NCBI RefSeq assembly: GCF_014646215.1
Contig: NZ_BMNA01000001.1
Location: 100,442-164,441 of the forward strand
Reading direction: 5' to 3'
Length of the DNA stretch: 64,000 nt
Origin: Nakamurella endophytica
GTDB lineage: Bacteria; Actinomycetota; Actinomycetes; Mycobacteriales; Nakamurellaceae
The notes under the pieces are model-generated. The model was given only the letters and a program-made list of their open reading frames with translations, made no database searches and was not told the DNA's origin. Below, one piece after another: positions 33,389 to 42,116 of this stretch. Numbering within the stretch: position 1 is the first letter of the stretch; each line of letters starts with the position of its first letter. A program made the translations under genes and the position numbers.

Positions 33389-34213
33389 GTGCCGGTGACC
33401 TCGCACCCGGACGTCGACGAGCTGGTCGGCGCCCTGCACCGGGGCCTCCGGACCGTGCTCGGCGACCGGCTGCTGTCCCTGTCGGTCTTCGGCTCCGTGG
33501 CCGCCGGGGCCTACGACCCGGGGATCAGCGACGTGGACCTGCTGGCCGTGCTCGACGACCCGCCGACGCCCGACGAGCTCTACCGACTGGCGGCCCTGCA
33601 CGCCGAGCTGGTCGCCGGGCGGCCGGCCTGGCAGGACCGCGTCGAGGTGCTGTACGTGCCGCGGGAGACCTTGCGGACGTACCGCAGCACCCCCGGTCCG
33701 CTCGCGGTGGTCAGTCCCGGGGAACCGCTGCACCTGCGCTCGGCGGGCCGGGAGTGGACGCTCAACCTGTCCGACGCCCGCGAGAACGCGGTTCTGGTCG
33801 CAGGTCCGGCCCCGGCCCGGTGGATCGACCCGGTGCCGGCCGTGGACCTGGTCGAGTGTGCCCGCGGCTACGCCGCCGCGGTGGCCGGCCGGGCCGCGCG
33901 GGCCACCACCCTCGGCGGGGACGCCTACACGGTGCTCATCCTGTGCCGGGCACTGCACCTGCACGCGACCGGCCGGCCCGCCGGCAAGGCGGCCGCGGCC
34001 CGCTGGGTCGCCCGCCGCCACCCGCGGTGGAGCGGACTGGCGGACCGGGCGACGGCGTGGCGGCTCGGACCGGACGGACCCGCCGGCGACGGGCACCGAC
34101 AGGTGCTGGCGTTCGCGGTCTGGGCCGCCGACGAGCTGTCCCGGCCGTCGCCGGTCGAGGACGCGGCGGGTGACCTCGGGCGACCGCCCGCCCCGCGCTG
34201 CACGTCGGGGTGA
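33389..34213 (+). CDS. Nucleotidyltransferase, aminoglycoside-adenylyltransferase-like
   Basis: A 274-residue protein with the pol-beta nucleotidyltransferase core FGSVAAGAYDPGISDVDLLAV (Gly-Ser, then Asp-x-Asp) at about residues 35-55. A C-terminal all-helical domain resembles the DUF4111 part of AadA-like enzymes. It may adenylylate an aminoglycoside or an unknown small molecule; resistance cannot be claimed from this. Start GTG 33389, 31 bp after the esterase gene. Confidence 0.8.
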   Translation: MPVTSHPDVDELVGALHRGLRTVLGDRLLSLSVFGSVAAGAYDPGISDVDLLAVLDDPPTPDELYRLAALHAELVAGRPAWQDRVEVLYVPRETLRTYRSTPGPLAVVSPGEPLHLRSAGREWTLNLSDARENAVLVAGPAPARWIDPVPAVDLVECARGYAAAVAGRAARATTLGGDAYTVLILCRALHLHATGRPAGKAAAARWVARRHPRWSGLADRATAWRLGPDGPAGDGHRQVLAFAVWAADELSRPSPVEDAAGDLGRPPAPRCTSG

Positions 34214-34284
34214 ATCCGCGCCGACCGGGCCCGCCGGTCGGATGTCCCTGCTGCACTGTGCCTGTCGGGTCGCGCGCCCGCCCT

Positions 34285-34340
34285 CGGGCGGCGCGGCGGC
34301 GCGGCGGCACGGCGGCACGGTGGCACGGTGGACCGGCGGC
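34285..34340 (+). repeat. Short GC-rich tandem repeat upstream of the GAF gene
   Basis: Degenerate 8-9-bp units (gcggcggca, gcacggtg) repeat about six times in the 161-bp gap before the GAF-domain gene. They cover the probable promoter region. Confidence 0.6.
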
Positions 34341-34374
34341 AGGGCTGCGGGCGGAACGGACGCGGGGGCGGACC

Positions 34375-34932
34375 ATGGCAGGACGGACGGCGGGGGGCGG
34401 GGTGCGCCGCCCCGAGGGCGACGCCGGGCGGGCGTGGGACGCCCGCCGGTACCTCGACGGGCTCGACACGGCGCACCTGCGGCCGGTCCTGGACCTGGCG
34501 CGCCGTGCGACCGGGTTCCCGGCCGCGATGGTCAACGTCCTGGATCTCGACACCCAGCACACCGTCGCCGTGATCGGCCTCGACCGGGTCGACGCCCTGC
34601 CGCGCCACCTGTCGCTCTGCGACACGGTGGTGCGCACCGAGCAGCCGCTGGTGCTCCCGGATGCCTCGCGGGACAGCGGCTTCCGCGACAACCTCCGCGT
34701 CCGCACCGGCATGATCGGCGCCTACGTCGGCGTCCCGGTCCGCGGCCGGGAGGGCGCGGTCGTCGGCACGCTGTGCGTCACCGACGCCCGGCCGCATCCG
34801 GTGCTGCCCGCGCAGGTCGAGTGCCTGCAGCAGCTGGCCGAGGTGGTCCGCGCGCACCTGGATCTGCTGCGGGGCCTGCGGGACCACCTGCGGGGTCTCG
34901 ACGACCTTCCCGCGTGGCCCGCCGCCGGCTGA
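34375..34932 (+). CDS. GAF domain-containing protein
   Basis: A 185-residue stand-alone GAF domain, residues about 35-165. MVNVLDLDTQHTVAVIG and HLSLCDTVVRTEQPLVLPDASRD are the usual strand-helix core, followed by GAYVGVPVRGREGAVVGTLCV. Proteins of this form in actinobacteria act as small-molecule or redox sensors next to regulators, but no output domain is present. ATG 34375 is chosen because the frame upstream is repeat-encoded Arg-rich sequence. Confidence 0.82.
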   Translation: MAGRTAGGGVRRPEGDAGRAWDARRYLDGLDTAHLRPVLDLARRATGFPAAMVNVLDLDTQHTVAVIGLDRVDALPRHLSLCDTVVRTEQPLVLPDASRDSGFRDNLRVRTGMIGAYVGVPVRGREGAVVGTLCVTDARPHPVLPAQVECLQQLAEVVRAHLDLLRGLRDHLRGLDDLPAWPAAG

Positions 34933-34987
34933 CCCGGCCGTTCGAACCCCGCTCCCTCCCGCCGCCCACCCGCCCTACGGTGGGTCG

Positions 34988-35395
34988 GTGACGGAAGCCT
35001 GGGTCGACGCGCTGATCAGCGCCGCGGCGAGGGCCCTGCGGCCGCGGGAGCGCGACGGCCTGTGGGTGGCCGACGTCGCCTGCGCGCTGCGTGACGGCGA
35101 GGGTGCCGTGCACACCGGCGCCTCGGTCGCCGGGTACCTCGGGGTGTGCGCCGAACAGGGCGCGGTGAGCGCGATGGTGACCCGGGCCGATCCCCGGGTG
35201 ACCGCCATCGTCGCGGTGTGGCGGGATCCCGACGGCCGGTTGCACGTCCTGCCGCCGTGCGGCCGGTGCCGGGAGTTCCTCCGGCTGTTGCACCCCGGCA
35301 ACCTCGATGCTCAGGTCGTTCTCGGACACGCGCGGGTCCTTCCGCTGCGCCGGCTGCTGCCGTGGCACGGGTGGCACGCCGAGCCTGCCGACTGA
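34988..35395 (+). CDS. Cytidine/blasticidin-deaminase-like protein
   Basis: A 135-residue protein of the cytidine-deaminase fold. The zinc site reads VCAEQGAVSAM (Cys-Ala-Glu with the catalytic glutamate) and LPPCGRCREFLRLL (Pro-Cys-x2-Cys). This gives a three-cysteine ligand set like tetrameric cytidine deaminases and blasticidin-S deaminase. Substrate not known. GTG 34988 lies 55 bp after the GAF gene; the frame is convergent with cobF. Confidence 0.82.
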   Translation: MTEAWVDALISAAARALRPRERDGLWVADVACALRDGEGAVHTGASVAGYLGVCAEQGAVSAMVTRADPRVTAIVAVWRDPDGRLHVLPPCGRCREFLRLLHPGNLDAQVVLGHARVLPLRRLLPWHGWHAEPAD

Positions 35396-35445
35396 CCCGA
35401 GGGCGCCCTGACCGCCGGGGGTGCGTGGCCGGCGGCGTGGACCTC

Positions 35446-36210
35446 TCAGCGTCGGCGGCGCAGCAGGTACGTGTCGAGCACCCATCCCCGCGCCGCGCGG
35501 ACCGCGGCGCGCACCGCGGCGATGCGCGGCAGCACCTCGGGCAACGGTCCGGCCACCAGGGTCTCGCCGGGGGTGCCGACGTTGGCGCCCCAGAAGATGT
35601 CGAGACCTTCCCCGCCGTCCGGGAGGTCCTCGCAGGCCAGCCCGCCGTCCAGCAGCACGGCGACGTCGTCGAACCCGTCGGCGGTGCCGTCCGTCAGCCG
35701 CCGGCCGGTCGTGACCAGCAGCGGCCGGCCGACGCCGTGCAGCACGGTCCGGTGCGCCGCCGCCAGGGCGCTCACGCTGGTCACCCCGGGCACCACCCGC
35801 CAGTCGAAGTCCAGCGTCCCGCGGGCGAGGACCTGTTCGACGATCCGGATGGTCGAGTCGTACCAGCCGGGATCCCCGAGCACCAGGAACGCCCCCACCT
35901 CGTCGGGTCCCAGCCCGGCGAAGGCGGCCTCGTACCGGTCGGCCCTGGCGCCGTGCCAGTCGGCCACCGTGGCGGCGTAGTCGGCGGGCCGGCGCTCCCG
36001 CGGCGGGTCGGCGATGTGGACCACGCGGTGGCCCGGTGCCGCGTGCCGCCGGCACAGCTCGTCGCGCAGCGCCGCCAGCTCGGAGACGTCCGCGCCGTCG
36101 GCCTTGTCGACGGCGAAGACGACGTCGGTCGCGCCGAGCGCCGCCACCGCCTGCAGGGTGATCTGTTCGGGGTCTCCCGGTCCGATGCCGATGATCCACA
36201 GCAGCTTCAC
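35446..36210 (-). CDS. cobF: Precorrin-6A synthase (deacetylating)
   Basis: CobF methylates C1 of precorrin-5 and releases the extruded acetyl group as acetate, a step specific to the aerobic pathway. The 254-residue product starts WIIGIGPGDPEQITLQAVAAL. It has FLVLGDPGWYDSTIRIVEQVL, RVVPGVTSVSALAAAHR and the CobF-specific FWGANVGTPGETLVAG. GTG 36210 has a gggaggg ribosome site and lies 28 bp after the cobQ stop, so the two are probably co-transcribed. Confidence 0.95.
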   Translation of the reverse strand: MKLLWIIGIGPGDPEQITLQAVAALGATDVVFAVDKADGADVSELAALRDELCRRHAAPGHRVVHIADPPRERRPADYAATVADWHGARADRYEAAFAGLGPDEVGAFLVLGDPGWYDSTIRIVEQVLARGTLDFDWRVVPGVTSVSALAAAHRTVLHGVGRPLLVTTGRRLTDGTADGFDDVAVLLDGGLACEDLPDGGEGLDIFWGANVGTPGETLVAGPLPEVLPRIAAVRAAVRAARGWVLDTYLLRRRR

Positions 36211-36238
36211 CGGTCCCTCCCCCGGGTTGCCGGGCCGG

Positions 36239-37762
36239 TCACCGACCCACCGCCCGCAGCAGCGCCGCGGTGTCCAGGTGCGCGGCCACGGCATCGGCGA
36301 GCACGTCGATCATCGCGTCCCGCCGAGCCCGGAAGCCCCCTCCGGCCGGCGTTCCAGCGACCGGGACGCGGCCACCGGAGACCTCGGCGAGCCAACCGCG
36401 GCGGAAGTCGTCGTTCTCGAACGTGCCGTGCCGCATGGTGCCCCAGACGCCGCCGACCCGGTAGCCGTCCAGGAACGTCTCGGTCACCTCACCGCCGGCG
36501 GGGTCGAGGCTCGCCACCCCGTGGTGGATCTCGTACGCCTCGACCGGCCGGCCGCGCCACCGGCCCACGGTGGTGGCCAGCACCTTGTCGCGGAGGAACG
36601 TCACGGTCGTGGGCAGCAACCCGAGGCCGTCCGCCACGCCGGCCTCCGGGGACTCCACCGCCTCGGGATCGTCGATCCGGCGGGCGAGCATCTGGTAGCC
36701 GCCGCAGATGCCGAGCACCGGCACCCCCCGCCCGGCCGCCGCGACGACCTCGTCGGCCAGTCCACGTCGGCGCAGCCAGGCCAGGTCCCCCAGGGTCGAC
36801 CGGGTACCCGGCAGCACCACGACGTCCGCGGACCGCAGATCCAGCGGATCGGTCGCCAGCGTCACCTGCACGCCGGGTTCGGCGGCCAGGGCGTCGATGT
36901 CGGTCGCGTTCGACAGCCGCGGGAAGCGCACGACGGCGACCCGCACCGGCCGGTCGGGAACGCTGTCGAGCACGGTGTCCGGCAGGGTATTCGGCAGGGT
37001 GTCCGTCCGGCCGTCCCGCCACCGCGCGACCGTGAGGGTGTCCTCGCCGTCCAGCCAGACCCCGTCGAGCCAGGGCAGCACACCCCAGAACGGGACGCCG
37101 GTCAGCTCGGTGATCCGGTCGAGACCCGGCCGCAACAGCGCGACGTCGCCGCGGAACTTGTTGACGACGAAGGCCCGCACCAGTTCCCGGTCGGCGGGAT
37201 CCAGGAGTTCGACGGTGCCGTACAGCGCGGCCAGCACGCCGCCGCGGTCGATGTCGCCCACCACCACGACCGGGAGCGAGAAGCGTCGCGCCAGGCCCAT
37301 GTTCACGTAGTCACCGGGTCGCAGGTTGATCTCGGCCGGGGATCCCGCTCCCTCGCAGACCACCACGTCGAACCGGGCGGCCAGTTCCTCGTAGGCCGCG
37401 AACGCCGCCTCGGCCAGGTGACGCCGGCCGGTGGCCCACTCACCCGCCTGCAGCACGCCGGCGGGTCGCCCGCGGACGACGACGTGGGACCGCCGGTCCG
37501 AGCCGGGCTTGAGCAGCACGGGGTTCATCGCGGACTCGGGGACGGCGCCCGCTGCCCGTGCCTGCAGGTACTGGGCCCGGCCGATCTCGGCGCCGTCCGC
37601 GCAGACCATCGAGTTGTTCGACATGTTCTGCGCCTTGAACGGCGCCACGCGCAGGCCCTGTCGCGACAGGTAGCGGCAGATCCCGGTGGTAAAGAGCGAT
37701 TTCCCGGCGTCCGACGACGTCCCGGCAACCAGCAGCCCGCCGGCCCGGCTCACCTCGACCAC
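36239..37762 (-). CDS. cobQ: Cobyric acid synthase
   Basis: CobQ amidates the b, d, e and g side chains of adenosylcobyrinic acid a,c-diamide. The 507-residue product has the ATP site VAGTSSDAGKSLFTTGICR, FKAQNMSNNSMV and VVGDIDRGGVLAALYGT. It also has a glutamine amidotransferase domain with VPVLGICGGYQMLARRI and a late histidine region (WGTMRHGTFENDDFR). A short degenerate Thr-Leu-Pro/Asp repeat lies in the inter-domain linker. GTG 37762 is used; GTG 37753 is close. No riboswitch is evident upstream. Confidence 0.96.
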   Translation of the reverse strand: MVEVSRAGGLLVAGTSSDAGKSLFTTGICRYLSRQGLRVAPFKAQNMSNNSMVCADGAEIGRAQYLQARAAGAVPESAMNPVLLKPGSDRRSHVVVRGRPAGVLQAGEWATGRRHLAEAAFAAYEELAARFDVVVCEGAGSPAEINLRPGDYVNMGLARRFSLPVVVVGDIDRGGVLAALYGTVELLDPADRELVRAFVVNKFRGDVALLRPGLDRITELTGVPFWGVLPWLDGVWLDGEDTLTVARWRDGRTDTLPNTLPDTVLDSVPDRPVRVAVVRFPRLSNATDIDALAAEPGVQVTLATDPLDLRSADVVVLPGTRSTLGDLAWLRRRGLADEVVAAAGRGVPVLGICGGYQMLARRIDDPEAVESPEAGVADGLGLLPTTVTFLRDKVLATTVGRWRGRPVEAYEIHHGVASLDPAGGEVTETFLDGYRVGGVWGTMRHGTFENDDFRRGWLAEVSGGRVPVAGTPAGGGFRARRDAMIDVLADAVAAHLDTAALLRAVGR

Positions 37763-38498
37763 CCGGCGCCTCGGCGGACCGGCCGCGGGCCTCCCGGCCG
37801 GGGATGGCGCCCGACGCGCGCCGGCCGGCGGACCGCTTCCGCCGCGGCGACCTCTCGACGCCTGCGGCTGCGGAATGCGCTCGACGACCGGGTGCCCATG
37901 GTGCGGCCGAGCCTACGGCCGCGGCCGGGACCCGGTGCACGGCGGCGTGCCAGCGGTCCTGGGGGCTGGACGTCCTGGGGGTACGGACAACCCCCGGGCA
38001 CTTCCGCTCCCCGCACGGTGCGGGGGACGGGCCGACTGGACAAGATCGGCGCCCGGGGGTCGGGTGACTGTCCGGTGCTAGCCAGACCGCCGTCCGAAGG
38101 GACGGGCGAACAGCCCGGCGCGGTGAACGACGGCCTAGCGGCCAGTCACCTCACGAGTCCGAAAAGTATTCAACGTCGGACCACCTCCTCTCCCGTGTAC
38201 CAACGAATGTACGGAAGGCCGGCGCCCCGTCGCAACGATTTTCAGCCGTCGGCGCAGCACGTCCGCCAAGTGCCGCGGCACCGGTGACCCGGCGTGCCCG
38301 ACGGGGGCAGCATCGACCTGGAGAACCCCGTGGGCACTGTGGCGAACACGCCGGTGGCACCTGCCGGACGCACGTCGGTGACCTGCCGGAAACTGTCCGT
38401 CACCACACTGGTGGTGTCCCGGGAACCCGGTAGGTTCCGCACCACGCCGCCAGAGGTCCGTCGGTGATGTGGAGGGGCCGCACAGGCAGGAGAGATCG
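37763..38498. other. 736-bp intergenic region between divergent cobQ and ACT-domain gene
   Basis: No gene is supported here. It contains an unusually AT-rich patch at about 38160-38250 and a hairpin at 38401-38416 (CACCAC, four bases, GTGGTG). On the minus strand, a strong gagaggagg ribosome site precedes a 12-codon frame starting TTG at 38177 and ending TAG at 38139. A partial B12-box-like string at about 38080 lacks the aptamer core. Promoters for both flanking genes must lie here. Confidence 0.5.
38401..38416. repeat. Inverted repeat upstream of the ACT-domain gene
   Basis: CACCAC-actg-GTGGTG is a perfect 6-bp inverted repeat about 85 bp upstream of the ACT-protein start. It could be an operator or a small hairpin. 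Confidence 0.4.
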
Positions 38499-39155
38499 GT
38501 GTCGTACGTGTTGCGGGTGGTGCTGCCGGATCGGCCCGGCACCCTCGGGGCGGTGGCCAGCGCGCTGGGACGGGTCGAGGGCGACATCCTGGCGATGGAC
38601 ATCGTCGAGCGGTCCGCCGACCAGGCGGTCGACGACATCGTCGTGGACCTGCCGAGCGGCCGGCAGCCGGACGTGCTGATCACGGCCGCCGAGACGGTAC
38701 CCGGCGTGCGGGTGGAGTCGGTCCGGCCCGACCCCGGGGTGGCCGACCGGCACCACGAGTGGGAGCTGGTCGAGGCGCTGGCCGCCGATCCCGACCACGC
38801 GCTGCAGACCCTGGCCCGGATGCTGCCCAAGGTGCTGCGGGCGGGCTGGTCGCTGGTCGTGCGGGTCGGCCCGGACGGCGCCGTCGAGGTCCTGGCCGGC
38901 GGCGGGGGCGCCCCGACGCTGGACGGGGTGGAGCCGGGCTGGGCACCGGTCGAGCAGGCCGCCGGCCTGGACCCGGAGGCCGCCTGGGTGCCGGAGGACT
39001 GGAAGACGATCGGCACCGAGATGGCGGTCGCGCCGATCGGCTCGCCGGACGTCGCCGTCCTCGTCGGCCGTCCCGGTGGCCCGGTCATGCGCAACTCCGA
39101 GGTGGCCAGGCTGGCCCACCTGGCGGGGCTGGCGGCCGCCGTCGTCACCCGGTGA
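38499..39155 (+). CDS. ACT domain-containing protein
   Basis: A 218-residue protein. The first 75 residues form an ACT domain (YVLRVVLPDRPGTLGAVASALGRV, then GDILAMDIVE), a fold that binds amino acids or other small ligands. The remaining 140 residues have no recognised domain but contain a strand-rich segment ending in VARLAHLAGLAAAVV. It is probably regulatory. GTG 38499 has an aggag site; the stop overlaps the creatininase start (GTGA), so the two are coupled. Confidence 0.82.
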   Translation: MSYVLRVVLPDRPGTLGAVASALGRVEGDILAMDIVERSADQAVDDIVVDLPSGRQPDVLITAAETVPGVRVESVRPDPGVADRHHEWELVEALAADPDHALQTLARMLPKVLRAGWSLVVRVGPDGAVEVLAGGGGAPTLDGVEPGWAPVEQAAGLDPEAAWVPEDWKTIGTEMAVAPIGSPDVAVLVGRPGGPVMRNSEVARLAHLAGLAAAVVTR

Positions 39156-39913
39156 GCCACCCGCACTCGGCCGCCTGGCCCGACGCCGCCCGGGCGCTGG
39201 GCCGCGGCGCGCTGCCGATCCTGCCGTTCGGCGCCCACGAGCAGCACGGTCCGCACCTGCCGCTGGCCACCGACACGGTCATGGCCGCCGGGCTCGCCGG
39301 ACGGATCGCCGAGCAGGTCGACGGGTGGCTGCTGCCGGCCGTGACCTACGGGCACACGGTGGGCAACGACGGCTTCCCCGGCACCGTGTCGCTGTCCTTC
39401 GAGACGGTCCGGGCCGTCGCCGCGGACATCTGCCGGGCACTGGTGCGCCAGGGCGCCCGCGGGGTGGTGGTGGTCAACGGCGACTTCGGCAACCGCGCAC
39501 CCCTCGAGCTGGCGGCGCAGCAGGTGCGCGCCGAGACGTCACGACCGGTGCTCGTCGTCAACTACCCGGGGCTCGCGGAGATCGCGGCCGAGCTGTGCAC
39601 GACCGCGCCGGCCGGCTGGGGCCTGATGCACGCGGACGAGTTCGAGACGTCGGTGGTGCTGGCGCTGGAGCCCGAGCACGTCCGGATGGAGCGGGCGGTC
39701 GCCGAGTACCCGGACTTCCCCGCGACGTTCCCGGAGCTGTCGGAACCGCTGCACCGGTTGTCGCGCTCCGGCGTGTTCGGCGACCCGACCCCCGCGACGG
39801 CCGAGCTGGGCCGCCGCCTGCTCGACCGGTTGACCGACCGGGCGGTGGCGCTGGTCAGCGAGTTCCGGCGGGCGCTGCCGGCAGCGAACCCGCCACCAGC
39901 CGACCTCGGCTGA
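39152..39913 (+). CDS. Creatininase family protein
   Basis: A 253-residue amidohydrolase of the creatininase family. Metal ligands are visible in ILPFGAHEQHGPHLPLATDT (Glu, His, Asp) and in VVVVNGDFGNR, and a late LMHADEFETSVVLAL supplies another His and Glu. Family members include creatinine hydrolases, FAPy deformylases and the mycofactocin peptidase MftE. No mycofactocin genes are near, so MftE is unlikely. GTG 39152. Its 3' end overlaps the convergent amidohydrolase by 59 bp. Confidence 0.85.
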   Translation: MSHPHSAAWPDAARALGRGALPILPFGAHEQHGPHLPLATDTVMAAGLAGRIAEQVDGWLLPAVTYGHTVGNDGFPGTVSLSFETVRAVAADICRALVRQGARGVVVVNGDFGNRAPLELAAQQVRAETSRPVLVVNYPGLAEIAAELCTTAPAGWGLMHADEFETSVVLALEPEHVRMERAVAEYPDFPATFPELSEPLHRLSRSGVFGDPTPATAELGRRLLDRLTDRAVALVSEFRRALPAANPPPADLG

Positions 39914-41132
39914 CCACCGCGACGACCCGGTCCGCCGCCAGGTGGGCCGGGTCCCGCCACGGGGTGCCGCGCAGCACCACCAGGTCCGCCGCCATCCCGG
40001 GGGCCAGCCGGCCCACCAGCTCGCCGAGGCCCAACGACGCGGCCGCATCCGAGGTGCCGGCCTGCAGGGCGCGCTCGGCGTCCCAGCCCAGGACGGCCGT
40101 CATCCGGCGCAGCTCGTCCCACTGCTGCCCGAACTCGACGAAGTAGCCGCTGGCGTCGGTGCCCAGCACGAACCGCACGCCCGCGGCCGCCGCGAGCGGG
40201 AACACCCGGTCCCGGGCCGCGACCACCTCCACGGCGGCGTCCCTGGCCTCCGCGTTGCCGGTGGCCGAGCGTTCCGCGATCACCTCGTTGATCAGCAGCG
40301 TCGGCCCGACCGGGATCCGGCGTTCGGCGAGCACCTCGGCCTGCGCGGCGGTCATCGCCGAGCCGTGCTCGATCGAGTCGGCCCCTTCCTCCAGCGCCAG
40401 GTCGATGCCCTCGGCGGTGTGGGTGTGGCAGGCGACCAGCATGCCGAGGGCGTGCGCCTCGTCGATGGTGGCGGCGATCTCCGCACGGGTGTGGTTGCGC
40501 CAGCCGACCCGGTCGCCGATGGACAGCACGCCGCCGCTGGTGAAGATCTTGATGCCGGTCATCCCGGCCCTGGCCCAGCGCCGGACCAGGGCGCGGCAGG
40601 CGTCGGGACCGTCGGCGGTGGCCGGCCGGTCCCGGACCGCCGGCGGGGTGAACAGGTCGAGGTGGCCGGCCGTCATCCCGACCGGACCGGACACCTGCAG
40701 CCGCGGACCGGGCAGCACCTCGGCCTCGAACACCCGGCGGGCTGCCGCCTGCTGCTCGTCCGCGGCCAGGTCCCGCAGCGTGGTGACGCCGCTGCGCATC
40801 GCCCGCTGGGCGTTCGCCACGACGTGCAGGGTCTGTTCCTGCACCGTCGTGACCAGGGGCCAGGTGTAGCCGTCTCGCCCGGCCGGGTCGCCCTTGCGTC
40901 CGGCGAAACCACCGAGGTGGACGTGGGTGTCGACCAGCCCGGGGAGCACGCACAGCTCGTCGGCGCCGGCTGCCGGCCCGGCACTCCCGGCGCCGTCACC
41001 GGCGGCCGGGCCGGCGGGCGGGCCGACGGCCGTCAGCCGGCCCGCGGCCCACGCCAGCGACCCGACACCGAGCTCGGCGCGCCCGTCCCAGATGCGGATG
41101 CCGTCGATGCGTCCCGCGGCGTCGTCGTCCAC
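39855..41132 (-). CDS. Amidohydrolase family protein (imidazolonepropionase-like)
   Basis: A 425-residue metal-dependent amidohydrolase. Ligands are seen in PGLVDTHVHLGGF (His-x-His), a lysine-type position in GMTGIKIFTSGG, then VACHTHTAEG, DSIEHGS and the catalytic aspartate in LGTDASGY. The C-terminal strand pair GRLAPGMAADLVVLRGTPW closes the composite beta-sandwich. Related enzymes act on imidazolonepropionate, prolidase-type dipeptides or toxins such as ochratoxin. GTG 41132. The 59-bp tail-to-tail overlap with the creatininase gene suggests a functional pairing, by inference only. Confidence 0.85.
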   Translation of the reverse strand: MDDDAAGRIDGIRIWDGRAELGVGSLAWAAGRLTAVGPPAGPAAGDGAGSAGPAAGADELCVLPGLVDTHVHLGGFAGRKGDPAGRDGYTWPLVTTVQEQTLHVVANAQRAMRSGVTTLRDLAADEQQAAARRVFEAEVLPGPRLQVSGPVGMTAGHLDLFTPPAVRDRPATADGPDACRALVRRWARAGMTGIKIFTSGGVLSIGDRVGWRNHTRAEIAATIDEAHALGMLVACHTHTAEGIDLALEEGADSIEHGSAMTAAQAEVLAERRIPVGPTLLINEVIAERSATGNAEARDAAVEVVAARDRVFPLAAAAGVRFVLGTDASGYFVEFGQQWDELRRMTAVLGWDAERALQAGTSDAAASLGLGELVGRLAPGMAADLVVLRGTPWRDPAHLAADRVVAVVSRGRLVAGSLPAAPAGTR

Positions 41133-41465
41133 TGCCGGTGCTCCTCCGCTGTCCCCACCGGCGGCCGCCGGCGCGGCCAGTCTGCTGCCGCACCGGCCAC
41201 CGGCCGTCGCCGGGGTGGTGGCGGGCCGCGGCGAGGCGGGCCGGTGGGGTGTCGCCGCAGCGTGCCCTGCCGACGGCGAGGCCCTGGCCCCGCAGTGCCG
41301 CCCGGCTCACCCTGCGGCTCTCCGCCGCGCCGCCCGGATCACCCCGCGGCTCCCGCCTCTGCAGCGGATCACCCCGCGGCCCTCGTCCCGCCCCCGGGAT
41401 CACCGCCGTCCGGCGGTGCTGCCGGTCCCGGGCGGCGGCGGCCGCCTCCCCCGGTCCGCGGTCGG
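41133..41465. other. 333-bp intergenic region with a 16-bp direct repeat
   Basis: No gene is supported. A 16-bp sequence (cggatcaccccgcggc) occurs at 41335-41350 and again at 41365-41380, with a weaker third copy near 41395. The rest is GC-rich with no clear hairpin. Confidence 0.5.
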
Positions 41466-42116
41466 TCAGTCGGTGTCGGCGTACCGGCGGGCGGCCGCGA
41501 GCGCGGCGACCATCCCGTCCCGGTCCAGTGGGGGTCCGTACGCCGGGGTGTCGCGCTGGAAGCGCCATCCCTCGGCGAGCGGCCCGGCGTCGACGACGTC
41601 GAAGCCCCAGCGGTCGATCAGCGCGGCCACGGCGGCCTTGGCGTCGGGGTCGTCGCCGGCGATGGCCAGCGCCCGGCGCCCGGGCGTCCCGGACGGCCGG
41701 CCCTGCGTCAGCAGCTCCTCCGACCCGATGTGGTTGAAGGCCTTGACGACGCGCGAGGTGGGCAGGTGCGCCTGCAGCAGCTCGGCCGTCGTCGTGCTCT
41801 CGTCCTCGAGCTCGGGGATCACGCCGTCGCGCTGCGGGTAGTAGTTGTCCGTGTCGATCACGATCATGCTCGCCAGCGGCTCGACCGGCACCTGCCGGTA
41901 GGCCGCGAGCGGGATGGTCACCACCGCCAGGTCGGCGGCCGCGGCGGCGCCGGCGGCGTCCGCCGCCCGGGCCTGCGGACCCACGTCCGCGACGAGGTCG
42001 GCGAGGGTCTCCGGGCCCCTGGAGTTGGAGAGCACCACGTCGTGGCCCGATGCGACGGCGAGCCGGGCCAGGCTCGAGCCGATGTGTCCGCTGCCGATGA
42101 ATCCGATGGTCGTCAT
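41466..42116 (-). CDS. NADP(H)-binding reductase of the F420-dependent NADP reductase family
   Basis: A 216-residue Rossmann protein starting TTIGFIGSGHIGSSLARLAV (Gly-x-Gly-x2-Gly), with NSRGPETLADL as the NADP-type second strand. VVKAFNHIGSEELL and LAIAGDDPDAKAAVAALID are typical of the NADPH-dependent F420 reductase / ProC-like family. Many actinobacterial members use NADPH without F420, so the cofactor partner is uncertain. ATG 42116 begins the Rossmann strand directly; the upstream open frame has no similarity. Confidence 0.85.
   Translation of the reverse strand: MTTIGFIGSGHIGSSLARLAVASGHDVVLSNSRGPETLADLVADVGPQARAADAAGAAAAADLAVVTIPLAAYRQVPVEPLASMIVIDTDNYYPQRDGVIPELEDESTTTAELLQAHLPTSRVVKAFNHIGSEELLTQGRPSGTPGRRALAIAGDDPDAKAAVAALIDRWGFDVVDAGPLAEGWRFQRDTPAYGPPLDRDGMVAALAAARRYADTD

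Noticed and set aside
33389-34213. Aminoglycoside resistance gene
   Set aside because: The nucleotidyltransferase core is clear but the protein is only distantly AadA-like, so resistance cannot be inferred.
34930-34975. tRNA-like T-loop string (gttcgaaccccg)
   Set aside because: No acceptor stem, D-arm or anticodon arm can be formed around it.
38070-38095. B12-box-like string (gctagccagaccgcc)
   Set aside because: No aptamer core (GAATCC region and GCCACTG) lies at the right distance on either strand.
36014-38287. 757-residue plus-strand open frame over cobQ and cobF
   Set aside because: It is antisense to two clear cob genes, has no family motif and runs through the intergenic gap.
39152-39913. 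Mycofactocin peptidase MftE
   Set aside because: No mftA, mftB, mftC or other mycofactocin gene is in the window; only the general creatininase family can be claimed.
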